Shown: piece after piece, positions 52,481-60,092 of the stretch
Numbering within the stretch: position 1 is the stretch's first letter
Layout of the letters: each line of letters opens with the position of its first letter
NCBI RefSeq assembly: GCF_030814315.1
Contig: NZ_JAUSUV010000016.1
Location: forward strand, 1-60,092
Reading direction: 5' to 3'
Length of the DNA stretch: 60,092 bases
From: Croceifilum oryzae
GTDB taxonomy: Bacteria; Bacillota; Bacilli; Thermoactinomycetales; Thermoactinomycetaceae
The notes under the pieces: generated by a model
Databases searched by the model: none
What the model saw: the letters and a program-made list of their open reading frames with translations, nothing else
What the model was told of the DNA's origin: nothing
Translations under genes and position numbers: made by a program

Positions 52481-53539
52481 TTGATTCAGTGGGTGACACC
52501 AAAAGGTAAATTGACCAAACAGGGTTTAAAGCATTGGTCAAAGTTCTCAAACGAGGAGAAAAGAGAGTGGCTTCGTTGGATGATACTGGCTCGTCAATTT
52601 GATCGTCGTGCGATTTTGTTACAACGGCAGGGACGGATCGGGACGTATGCCCCTTTGGAAGGACAAGAAGCGGCTCAGATAGGGAGTTCGATGGCGCTTC
52701 ATTCAGAAGATTGGGTCTTTCCGAGCTACAGAGAGCATGGGGTTGCGCTTAAAGTAGGGATGCCGATTTCACAGGTATTTCTCTATTGGATGGGCAGAGT
52801 AGAAGGTTGTAAGCCACCGGAAGGAGTACGATTGATGCCTCCAACGGTGCCCATTGCCACCCAGATTCCTCAAGCAGTAGGCGCGGCTTGGGCGAGTAAA
52901 TTACGAAAAGAAACGTTTGTCTCTGTTGCCTATTTTGGGGATGGAGCTACATCTGAAGGAGACTTTCATGAGGGCTTAAACTTTGCTGGTGTGTTTAAAT
53001 TACCCGTTATCTTTTTTTGCCAAAATAACGGATATGCGATCAGTGTTCCTTTTAACCGTCAATCTGCTAGCGAAACGATTGCGGAGCGTGCGAAAGCGTA
53101 TCAAATTCCAGGCGTTCTCGTAGATGGAAACGATGTATTAGCCGTACGCGGTGTAATGGAAGAAGCGATTACAAGGGCCCGTAATGGAGATGGTCCCACG
53201 CTCATCGAAGCCGTTACGTATCGAAAAGGCTCTCATACGACGGCAGATGATGCTACCCGATATCGCCCTTCGGATGAAGTAAAGGAATGGATTGAAGCGA
53301 GGGATCCCGTGGAAAGATGGCAAACTTGCCTCTTGCATGAAGGATTAATTAGCTTAGAAGAAATCGAAAATTGGACTCATCAATGTGACGAGCAGGTTGA
53401 CGAAGGAATAAAAGAAGCCGAATCTTCCACTCCTGCACGAGCCACCCATTTATTTGAACACGTCTATCACCAAGTATCTCGAAAAATAATGCGGCAAAAA
53501 ACTGAATGTGAAACGAGGGAGATACCATGGCTCAACTAA
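52481..53539 (+). CDS. 2-oxoacid dehydrogenase E1 alpha subunit
   Basis: 352 residues from TTG 52481 (GGGAGGAG upstream). It has the thiamine-diphosphate motif GDGATSEGDFHEGLNFAGVF ending in QNN, the active-site region TYAPLEGQEAAQIGSS, FPSYREHGVAL, and the phosphorylation-loop equivalent RKGSHTTADDATRYR. E1 alpha of the pyruvate/branched-chain type; decarboxylates the 2-oxo acid with E1 beta. Its 3' end overlaps the E1 beta start. Confidence 0.92.
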   Translation: MIQWVTPKGKLTKQGLKHWSKFSNEEKREWLRWMILARQFDRRAILLQRQGRIGTYAPLEGQEAAQIGSSMALHSEDWVFPSYREHGVALKVGMPISQVFLYWMGRVEGCKPPEGVRLMPPTVPIATQIPQAVGAAWASKLRKETFVSVAYFGDGATSEGDFHEGLNFAGVFKLPVIFFCQNNGYAISVPFNRQSASETIAERAKAYQIPGVLVDGNDVLAVRGVMEEAITRARNGDGPTLIEAVTYRKGSHTTADDATRYRPSDEVKEWIEARDPVERWQTCLLHEGLISLEEIENWTHQCDEQVDEGIKEAESSTPARATHLFEHVYHQVSRKIMRQKTECETREIPWLN

Positions 53540-54513
53540 CGATGGTACAAGCGATTTGCGATGCTTTGCAAGTTGCTCTTGAGGAGATGCCAGAGGTACT
53601 TCTCTTAGGAGAGGATATTGGGAAAAACGGCGGTGTATTTCGTGCTACGGATGGTTTGTGGGAACATTTTGGTGATGAGAGAGTCATCGATACCCCTCTA
53701 GCAGAAGCGGGAATCATCGGTAGTTCCATCGGTTTAGCGGTCAATGGCTTTAAACCCGTTGCAGAAGTCCAGTTTCTTACTTTTATCTATCCGGCTTTTG
53801 AACAAATCATTTCGCATATTGCGAGGCTTCATACTCGAACGCAAGGAGCATTTCCCAACTCGATCGTCATTCGCGCTCCTTATGGTGGCGGGATTCGTGC
53901 ACCTGAATTACATTCCGATTCCACAGAGACCTTCTTTATCCATACCCCTGGCTTAAAAGTAGTTGTACCTTCTACCCCTAGTGATGCAAAGGGACTTTTG
54001 TTAGCAGCGATTAAACAACCGGATCCCGTTATTTTTCTGGAGCCAATGAAGTTATACCGTGCTTTCAAAGAAGAGGTTCCGGCTGGTTGGTATGAGATAC
54101 CCCTAGGCTCAGCTCGATTGGTGCAAACCGGAACGGATGTAACGATCTTAGCATGGGGAGCCATGGTTCCAGTTGCGATGCAGGGAGCAAGTGAGTGTGA
54201 AAAAAGTGGCATCTCCTGTGAGGTGATCGATCTTCGCACATTAGATCCCATAGATGAAGAGACGATTATTCAATCGGTTACCAAAACAGGACGCGTTGTT
54301 ATTGTTCAAGAAGCGCCCCGTACGCTCGGGCTTGGTTCTGAATTGATGGCGATGATTCAAGAGCAGGCTTTTTACTCCTTGGAAGCACCGATGGTCCGAG
54401 TAACCAGCTATGATGTGCCCGTGCCAATGTACGCCCTAGAAGACGAATTTCGGCCAACGGCTGAGAAAGTTGCCCAAGCAGTGTATAAAGTGGTTCAAGA
54501 GGGAGGGATGTAA
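53527..54513 (+). CDS. 2-oxoacid dehydrogenase E1 beta subunit
   Basis: 328 residues, ATG 53527 inside the end of E1 alpha (13-bp overlap), with GAGGGAG as ribosome site. Family motifs: LLLGEDIGKNGGVFRATDGL, DTPLAEAGIIGSSIGLA, EVQFLTFIYPAFEQIISH, RAPYGGGIRAPELHS and VIDLRTLDPIDEETI. It pairs with E1 alpha and supplies part of the TPP site. Confidence 0.92.
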   Translation: MAQLTMVQAICDALQVALEEMPEVLLLGEDIGKNGGVFRATDGLWEHFGDERVIDTPLAEAGIIGSSIGLAVNGFKPVAEVQFLTFIYPAFEQIISHIARLHTRTQGAFPNSIVIRAPYGGGIRAPELHSDSTETFFIHTPGLKVVVPSTPSDAKGLLLAAIKQPDPVIFLEPMKLYRAFKEEVPAGWYEIPLGSARLVQTGTDVTILAWGAMVPVAMQGASECEKSGISCEVIDLRTLDPIDEETIIQSVTKTGRVVIVQEAPRTLGLGSELMAMIQEQAFYSLEAPMVRVTSYDVPVPMYALEDEFRPTAEKVAQAVYKVVQEGGM

Positions 54514-54515
54514 AA

Positions 54516-55787
54516 TTGATTCCATTCCGATTGCCCGATATCGGAGAGGGTGTGACGGAGGCTGAGATTGTAAAGTGGCTTGTCCAAGAAGGGGAAATCG
54601 TATTGCAGGATCAAGCCGTAGTAGAAGTGCAAACCGATAAGGCGGTTGTCGAACTACCTTCTCCCCAAGCAGGACGTATTTGCCAGCTATATGGTCAGGT
54701 AAATGAGACGGTAAAAGTAGGAGAAGCTTTATTCTATATTGATTCCGTAACACATCCGGATCAAGCCGATGACACTCATCCCTTATCCGAAACCAGTATC
54801 CAGCAACCAGTCACTGTCTTGAGTCAAAAATCTACACCATCCCAATCCCCAAAAGCATTGGCCTCACCTGCACTCAGAAAACGAGCCAGACAACTAGGCA
54901 TTGATTTAAATCTCCTAAAAGGTTCGGGTCCAAGAGGCAGGATCTTACAAAGTGATCTAGAACGACAGCTAAATATCGCATCTTCCCCCATCCACGTTAC
55001 TCAAGCAGAAGAATTCCACGATCTTCCTATCTCAAGCTCCAGTTACCCTAATTCCTCTAACCAACCAATCAACCGATCAGAAACAGAAACGGAATCCATT
55101 CAATTACCGCTGACACCCATTCGAAAAGTCATTTCCAGACGACTACTTTTATCCACCACCACCAAACCCCATGCTACCCACTTTGACCAGCTGGATGTCT
55201 CAGGACTGGTTAGATGGAGAGCCCAATCAACCCAATCAAATGGTTCTAAGATTTCGTACACAGCTGTTTTGCTAAAAATGATTTCCTGTGTATTGAAACA
55301 ATACCCGATGTGGAATTCCCATTTTGATGAAGAAAAGCACATGATTCATCAACACTCATCAATTCATATCGGAATTGCTACCGATACGCCACAAGGATTA
55401 TTGGTTCCTGTTTTGAAGGAAATCGGACAGAAAAATATGAATGACATCTCTAACGAATTACAAGACCTTACCACTTTAGCACGATCAGGAAAGCTAGGGC
55501 CTCATCAAATGACTGGGAGTACGTTTACCATCAGCAATGCAGGCGTGCTAGGGGGAGAGTGGGCGACACCTATCATCCAATCACCCGAAATCGGGATTTT
55601 AGCAATTCATCCGATCCGGCGAATGCCCATTGTAAATGAATCAGGTGAATTGGCTGTGGGTTGGAGAATGAACGTATCGCTTAGTTTTGATCATCGGATT
55701 GTAGATGGAGCGGATGCGATTCGTTTTACAGAGGCATTACAGATCTTCACCCAAGAGCCCAGCAAAATGCTTTCTATGTTATCTTAA
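54516..55787 (+). CDS. 2-oxoacid dehydrogenase E2 (dihydrolipoamide acyltransferase)
   Basis: 423 residues from TTG 54516 (GGAGGGA upstream). Domains: lipoyl domain with the lipoylated Lys in VEVQTDKAVVELPSP (around 42), a Ser/Gln-rich linker, peripheral-subunit-binding domain ASPALRKRARQLGIDLNLLK (around 115-150), second linker, and the acyltransferase core with SLSFDHRIVDGADAIRF carrying the catalytic His/Asp near 395. No E3 gene follows, so a shared lipoamide dehydrogenase is needed. The gene context favours an amino-acid-derived 2-oxo acid over pyruvate. Confidence 0.92.
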   Translation: MIPFRLPDIGEGVTEAEIVKWLVQEGEIVLQDQAVVEVQTDKAVVELPSPQAGRICQLYGQVNETVKVGEALFYIDSVTHPDQADDTHPLSETSIQQPVTVLSQKSTPSQSPKALASPALRKRARQLGIDLNLLKGSGPRGRILQSDLERQLNIASSPIHVTQAEEFHDLPISSSSYPNSSNQPINRSETETESIQLPLTPIRKVISRRLLLSTTTKPHATHFDQLDVSGLVRWRAQSTQSNGSKISYTAVLLKMISCVLKQYPMWNSHFDEEKHMIHQHSSIHIGIATDTPQGLLVPVLKEIGQKNMNDISNELQDLTTLARSGKLGPHQMTGSTFTISNAGVLGGEWATPIIQSPEIGILAIHPIRRMPIVNESGELAVGWRMNVSLSFDHRIVDGADAIRFTEALQIFTQEPSKMLSMLS

Positions 55788-55796
55788 CTAATTGAG

Positions 55797-55827
55797 TAGA
55801 AGGGAGAGAGTAGACCCTTCTATTTTT
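55797..55827 (+). terminator. Terminator of the catabolic operon
   Basis: TAGAAGGG (55797-55804) pairs with CCCTTCTA (55815-55822), followed by TTTTTATTT. Confidence 0.85.
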
Positions 55828-55963
55828 ATTTGTACCATTTTCCGCATTTTAACCTCAATGTATAGATGTATGCGGTTGAAATATAATTGATTTTCAAAAA
55901 ATATTATGCAATAATAAACAAAAAATAATTTTTTAAAATATGGTATAAAAATATACTGAACCC

Positions 55964-57253
55964 ATGGCAAATAATTTTCTACAAAATAAAGGGATTGAGA
56001 GAAAATTTATGAGAACCCAGCTTTCATTAGAGGCTAAAAAAATATTATTTTCTGTTTTTCTGACTAATATTGGTAATGGTACACATACCATTGCAATGAG
56101 TTTGCTAATGTATAGAAATACGGGTTCCGTCGTAGCTTTTGGTTTTGTTATTATATTTGAACATTTAGTCTCTTTCTTGCTGCAATTCATAGCAGGTTCG
56201 ATGGTGGATCGTGGAAACCCAAAGTGGATCTGTGTGATCTGTGATGTAGGGAGAGGGATCGCCATCATGGTCATTGCGGCCGCGATGAGTTTGACGAATC
56301 ATTGGTTTTACTATGTGCTGGCTCTTACGTTGGTGATTAATATATGTAAACCATTTTATCAATCTGCCACATTTAGTATCATACCCAATCTATGCAAAGG
56401 AGAGATGTTGCAAAAATTTAACGCCATGGTAGGCACTAGCTCTCAGCTGGGAACGATTATTGGGACCGTTTCAGCCGCACCACTTATTGCTTTTATGGAT
56501 ACGAGTTTTGTTATTTTGATCAACGGTGTTACTTACATCTTAGCTGGACTAGCCATTGCATGGGCGGTCATTCCTAAAATTGAGACCAAAGAGTCGGTCG
56601 TGACGGATATTTGGATCGGAAATCTGTGGAGTGATTGGAAAGAAGTCTTTTACCTACTCAAACGTGAGACATCGCTTTGGCTTCATTCGCTCATATCTGC
56701 TACTGACTTTCTCGTTATTATGTTTTTTAATTTGACACTTGTACCAATGGTGACTAAGAAATTTCAAGAGAACTATTTTTGGTTGTCTGCCTTTGAATTT
56801 AGCTTTGCAGCTGGAGCGGTTGTTACTTCCCTTTTTACGACTCGGATTATTCGACGAGTGGGGGCGACACAGCTATCCTTTATTGGGATTACGATGCAAG
56901 GCTTATTACTCTTTTTATACGCTTTCGTCGATCATTGGCTGGCGATTATGTTGATTAGTTTCTGGCTAGCCTCTTGGAATGTGCTTTCGATTGTCGTGAT
57001 GCTTAGCACATTGCAACAACGCTGTGTAGGGCCCATTCGGGGGAGAATATCGTCACTCCGCCAGCTATCTGTATTATTTTTAACCAGCATCTTGGTGCCT
57101 ATGGTCAGTTATGGTACCGATCAATCCCTTTCGACGGGATATTTCATAGCAGGTACCTTGTGCTTACTAATTGGAATGGGTGTCTGGATTTTAAGACATC
57201 CCAAACTGTTTGGCGAGAACCTATTCCATAAAAAAATAAAATCAGATCCGTGA
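55964..57253 (+). CDS. MFS transporter
   Basis: 429 residues from ATG 55964, though no ribosome site is visible there. The in-frame ATG at 56009 (MRTQLSLEAKKILFSVFLTN) is an equally good start, since the helices begin just after it. About 12 hydrophobic segments and a motif-A-like AGSMVDRGNPKWICVICDVGRG loop place it in the MFS drug/macrolide-efflux-like branch. Its leader is very AT-rich. Monocistronic, with its own terminator; substrate unknown. Confidence 0.8.
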   Translation: MANNFLQNKGIERKFMRTQLSLEAKKILFSVFLTNIGNGTHTIAMSLLMYRNTGSVVAFGFVIIFEHLVSFLLQFIAGSMVDRGNPKWICVICDVGRGIAIMVIAAAMSLTNHWFYYVLALTLVINICKPFYQSATFSIIPNLCKGEMLQKFNAMVGTSSQLGTIIGTVSAAPLIAFMDTSFVILINGVTYILAGLAIAWAVIPKIETKESVVTDIWIGNLWSDWKEVFYLLKRETSLWLHSLISATDFLVIMFFNLTLVPMVTKKFQENYFWLSAFEFSFAAGAVVTSLFTTRIIRRVGATQLSFIGITMQGLLLFLYAFVDHWLAIMLISFWLASWNVLSIVVMLSTLQQRCVGPIRGRISSLRQLSVLFLTSILVPMVSYGTDQSLSTGYFIAGTLCLLIGMGVWILRHPKLFGENLFHKKIKSDP

Positions 57254-57259
57254 CAAGAG

Positions 57260-57307
57260 AGCCAACCACATTCGATTGAGATGAAGTTGGCTTTTTTGCT
57301 GACATTT
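57260..57307 (+). terminator. Terminator after the MFS gene
   Basis: AGCCAAC (57260-57266) pairs with GTTGGCT (57296-57302) around a 29-base loop, followed by a run of T. Confidence 0.65.
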
Positions 57308-57373
57308 GTATATCACAACCACCTATATCGCATAATATCAGCAAATTGGAACGATTAGATGAGGTTGGTTGTT

Positions 57374-58717
57374 ATGGATACAGTTACATTAGCTCGTGCA
57401 TTTTTTGGAACTTCTCTTGCCTTTCATATTATCTTTGCAACACTCGGCATCGGCTTATCGTTTATGGTTTTCCTAGCTGAAGTGCTTCATCTATGGAAAA
57501 AAGATAACGATTACTTTATCATGGCAAAGCGATGGACAAAGGCGATTGCCATTTTACTGGGTGTTGCTATCCCTAGCGGTACCATTGTAGGGGTGCAACT
57601 TTCCCTACTTTGGCCAGGATTTATGAAGATAGTAGGTCAAGTCATTGCAGTTCCATTTAAAATTGAGATCTTTGCTTTCTTTTTGGAGGCACTCGCTTTA
57701 TCCATTTACGTGTATGCTGCGGATCGTTTACGCCCCGTGACAAGAATCTTCTCTGTATTTTTAGTCGCGGTAGGTGCTACTGCTTCTGCGGTTTTAATTA
57801 CATCAGCGAATACATGGATGAATACACCTGCTGGATTTCAGATGAAGCCAGATGGAACGATTACTAACGTAGATCCATGGAAGGCTTTTTTCAATCCTAC
57901 CTTTTGGAGCACTTCATACCATGTTGTGGTTACTGCCTTGATGACAGGAGGGTTTGCGATTGTTTCCATTGCGGCTTATAAGTGGTTGAAGCAACGGAAC
58001 GATACCAAAGAATCTACGATTCATCGAAAGGCGCTGGTGCTTTCACTCGTAGTAGCCTTGCTCTTTTCATTTCTAACTGCTTTAAGTGGACACACATCTG
58101 CTCAAAAGCTTCATGTCCATAACCCAGCCAAACTCGCCGCGGCTGAAGGATTATTTGAGACGCAGAAATATGCCCCCCTTGCAGTTGGTGGATATGTAGA
58201 TCCCGCGACCCATAAAGTAAAGTTTGGAGTGGAGGTTCCGTTTTTATTAAGTTGGCTGGCGGCGGGGCGCTTTGACACCGAAGTGAAAGGGTTATATGAC
58301 TTTCCGCAAGATACATGGCCACCGTTTTATACCCATTTATTATTCAATGTCATGGTAGGGCTAGGAACATTATTGCTTATGATTGCGGCAATTGGATTGT
58401 ATATGTACTGGAGGAGAATGATACGCAGAGGAGACTCGTATCCTAGGTGGTTGTTATGGATACTCGCTCTTACCGGACCTTTGTCTATGCTTTCGATTGA
58501 GTTTGGATGGATTTTTAGTTGTAGTGGAAGGCAGCCTTGGACGATTTATGGGATTCAACGAACCAGTGAAGCAGCAACTACAGCACCACATCTAGGATTC
58601 TTATTCTTTATGTTCGGGGCTGTATACTTGTTCCTAGCCGTTCTCGTCGTGATTGTAATGAAGTCCTATTTTCGAAGAAATCCAATTCAAAAGGATATCG
58701 AGCGATATCTATCATAG
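57374..58717 (+). CDS. cydA: Cytochrome bd ubiquinol oxidase subunit I
   Basis: 447 residues from ATG 57374; the ATG at 57359 lies within the ribosome site (GATGAGG). Nine or so transmembrane helices, the haem b595 ligand region FGTSLAFHIIFATLGIGLSF near the N-terminus, the haem ligand/quinol side with GRQPWTIYGIQRTSEA around 385. The short loop between helices 6 and 7 is the Bacillus-type (short Q-loop). It reduces oxygen to water with quinol under low oxygen. Confidence 0.93.
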   Translation: MDTVTLARAFFGTSLAFHIIFATLGIGLSFMVFLAEVLHLWKKDNDYFIMAKRWTKAIAILLGVAIPSGTIVGVQLSLLWPGFMKIVGQVIAVPFKIEIFAFFLEALALSIYVYAADRLRPVTRIFSVFLVAVGATASAVLITSANTWMNTPAGFQMKPDGTITNVDPWKAFFNPTFWSTSYHVVVTALMTGGFAIVSIAAYKWLKQRNDTKESTIHRKALVLSLVVALLFSFLTALSGHTSAQKLHVHNPAKLAAAEGLFETQKYAPLAVGGYVDPATHKVKFGVEVPFLLSWLAAGRFDTEVKGLYDFPQDTWPPFYTHLLFNVMVGLGTLLLMIAAIGLYMYWRRMIRRGDSYPRWLLWILALTGPLSMLSIEFGWIFSCSGRQPWTIYGIQRTSEAATTAPHLGFLFFMFGAVYLFLAVLVVIVMKSYFRRNPIQKDIERYLS

Positions 58718-58742
58718 ATGAGAGCGAAGGAGGAGTAAGTAT

Positions 58743-59768
58743 ATGATTGAGCCGAAAATTGCCATTTTAGTCATTTGGATCTTAGTTTTTATCTATAGCA
58801 TTGCAGGTTCGATTGACTTTGGAGCTAGCTTTTGGGCGATGATTTATACCAAACAAGACACGCAGGCGAGTGAAATTGCGAATCGATTTCTTTCTCCTAC
58901 CTGGGAGATCAATAATACAATCTTGGTATTGCTGGTTGTTGCCGTTGTGGGGTTCTTCCCAGAAGCAGCTTTTACGTTTGGAACCGTCTTGCTTGTCCCA
59001 GTAAGTTTAATCCTATTACTGATTTTGCTTCGTAGCTCCTTTATGGTATTTGCCTATTCCGTACAGGGCTATAACCGAACCTTGCGTACCGTATCTGGTT
59101 TAACAGGGGTATTAGTGCCAGCTTTGTTAATTAGCGCGCTCCCTGTGACTGAAGGCGGTTTAGTTCAAGTGGGTCCTCGGGGACCTGAACTAGATTTCGG
59201 CATCTTTTTCACAAGCCCATCTGTCTATATGTACATGTTATTTGGACTTACTTCTGAGTTATTCTTGTCCTCTTTGTTTTTGGCAGACTACTCAAAAGAA
59301 AGCAGAGATCAGGGGGCTTATAAAGTTTATAGGCGGAATGCAATTTTATTTGGTCCCATCACGTTAGTAGTGGCAGTTGTTACACTCTTATCTTTTAGAC
59401 CAGAAGCAAGCTGGTTACTTAGCAATATCAATCGTTATCAGAATTGGTTTGTTCTCTCTATTATCATGTTCGTTATCGGCTATTCGGCATTATGGTGGAG
59501 CGATCGAGGGAAAAAGCTGGAGGGCAAGCCGAGGATTGCGGTTATCTTTGTGATTCTTCAATATGGGATTGCGACTTTTGCATATGGGACCTCACATCTT
59601 CCGTATATTGTGTATCCGTACCTTACAGTGGGGGAGGCTTTCACCAATATTAATACGTTCTATTCCCTGTTAAATGTACTAGGTTTGGGACTCGCAATCT
59701 TGCTTCCGGGATTCATTGTTTTCTGGGCTTTGTTCTTAAAGGACAAGAGATATTTGCAACGGAAATAA
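58743..59768 (+). CDS. cydB: Cytochrome bd ubiquinol oxidase subunit II
   Basis: 341 residues, ATG 58743 after GAAGGAGGAG, 25 nt after cydA. Eight or nine hydrophobic segments, starting with the SIAGSIDFGASFWAM region typical of CydB. It forms the heterodimer with CydA. No cydCD genes follow; the next element is the rRNA promoter. Confidence 0.92.
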   Translation: MIEPKIAILVIWILVFIYSIAGSIDFGASFWAMIYTKQDTQASEIANRFLSPTWEINNTILVLLVVAVVGFFPEAAFTFGTVLLVPVSLILLLILLRSSFMVFAYSVQGYNRTLRTVSGLTGVLVPALLISALPVTEGGLVQVGPRGPELDFGIFFTSPSVYMYMLFGLTSELFLSSLFLADYSKESRDQGAYKVYRRNAILFGPITLVVAVVTLLSFRPEASWLLSNINRYQNWFVLSIIMFVIGYSALWWSDRGKKLEGKPRIAVIFVILQYGIATFAYGTSHLPYIVYPYLTVGEAFTNINTFYSLLNVLGLGLAILLPGFIVFWALFLKDKRYLQRK

Positions 59769-59818
59769 GGGATTTGCTTGCTTTTTATATTCTGAGTTCA
59801 TTTTTTAAAAAATAGTTG

Positions 59819-59847
59819 TTGACGATTTGTTTTGGGCATGATACATT
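59819..59847 (+). promoter_or_regulatory. Promoter directly upstream of the 23S rRNA leader
   Basis: TTGACG (59819-59824) and TACATT (59842-59847) with an exact 17-bp spacer, giving a start near 59854, about 160 nt before the mature 23S end. It lies 50 bp after cydB. Confidence 0.7.
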
Positions 59848-59853
59848 ATTACA

Positions 59854-60012
59854 TGTCGCCGCGAGATGCGGTGCACAAAACAACGAAATGATGCACCTTG
59901 AAAATTAGATACAGAAATGAAGAAAGATAGAAGACATCATTAAACACATGAGTCTTCCGTCATGTTGCATTCACCGAAAATGTGATTACCGAGAAACAAA
60001 CAAACCTTTGTA
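59854..60012 (+). ncRNA. 23S rRNA 5' leader (precursor sequence)
   Basis: It contains GGTGCA (59870-59875) paired with TGCACC (59892-59897) and then CCTTGAAAATTAGATAC, closely resembling the CCTTGAAAACTAGATA box found in Bacillales 16S-23S spacers just before 23S. The part next to 60013 should pair with the 3' flank of 23S for processing, outside the window. No tRNA is present in it. Confidence 0.6.
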
Positions 60013-60092
60013 GGTTAAGCTACTAAGGGCACACGGAGGATGCCTTGGCGCCAAGAGCCGATGAAGGACGGGACGAACACCGATATGCTTCG
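60013..60092 (+). rRNA. 23S ribosomal RNA, 5' end (truncated by window)
   Basis: From GGTTAAGCTACTAAGGGCAC onward the sequence follows the conserved 23S 5' end, including GGATGCCTTGGC, GAGCCGATGAAGGACG and CGAACACCGATATGCTTCG. Only 80 nt are visible. No 16S rRNA lies within the 60 kb upstream. Confidence 0.95.

Overview
The window reads as a chromosomal segment of a low-to-mid GC, endospore-former-type Firmicute (order Bacillales; a Paenibacillaceae/Brevibacillus-like or Thermoactinomycetaceae-like genome is my best guess). The grounds are strong GGAGG-type ribosome sites, frequent TTG/GTG starts, a SigI/RsgI pair, a WapA-like RHS toxin, a short cytochrome bd and the Bacillales form of the 23S rRNA 5' end. 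No tRNA, CRISPR array or transposase was found.

Layout. (1) 1-803: a collagen-like gene on the minus strand, running off the left edge. (2) 1245-12356: a polymorphic-toxin locus. It holds a WapA-like YD-repeat protein split by one in-frame TGA, ending in an AHH-type nuclease domain, followed by an Imm11-like immunity gene, a second candidate immunity gene and a debris field (truncated immunity copy, orphan YD fragment, a SUKH-like minus-strand gene without a standard start). (3) 12698-41541: a non-ribosomal peptide cluster of about 29 kb. proC-like and class III aminotransferase genes lead into a six-module NRPS on three proteins (modules 2+2+2, thioesterase on the last), an exporter and a five-gene tailoring operon (threonine-kinase-like, cysteine-synthase-like, threonine aldolase, methyltransferase, aminotransferase). 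Adenylation pockets read by eye give Thr and Ser for the last protein and proline-type pockets for the first. (4) 42255-45257: glycine/cysteine-rich GRDP-like protein, AIM24, Nudix and an esterase. (5) 45416-49486: acyl-CoA synthetase and SigI/RsgI. (6) 49664-55787: a six-gene catabolic operon with two enoyl-CoA hydratase-family proteins, a phenylalanine/leucine-type dehydrogenase and 2-oxoacid dehydrogenase E1alpha, E1beta and E2. (7) 55964-59768: an MFS transporter and cydAB. (8) 59819-60092: a promoter and leader running straight into a 23S rRNA gene with no 16S gene in front of it.

How the genes work together. In the peptide cluster, the aminotransferase plus ProC-like reductase could supply a cyclic imino acid for the two proline-type modules. 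The tailoring operon looks built to make a beta-substituted amino acid from phosphothreonine and/or a beta-methylated one by keto-acid methylation and transamination. NRPS2 starts with an A domain and so is the likely initiator, giving the order X-Y-Pro*-Pro*-Thr-Ser, which differs from gene order.

The least expected signal is a family of intergenic repeats (23037-23240, 23391-23510, 36120-36185, 41630-41824) confined to the peptide-cluster spacers. Their stems keep pairing while the sequence changes, and two arms are placed to form a pseudoknot. This indicates a structured RNA or a structure-dependent mobile element, with progressively deleted derivatives.
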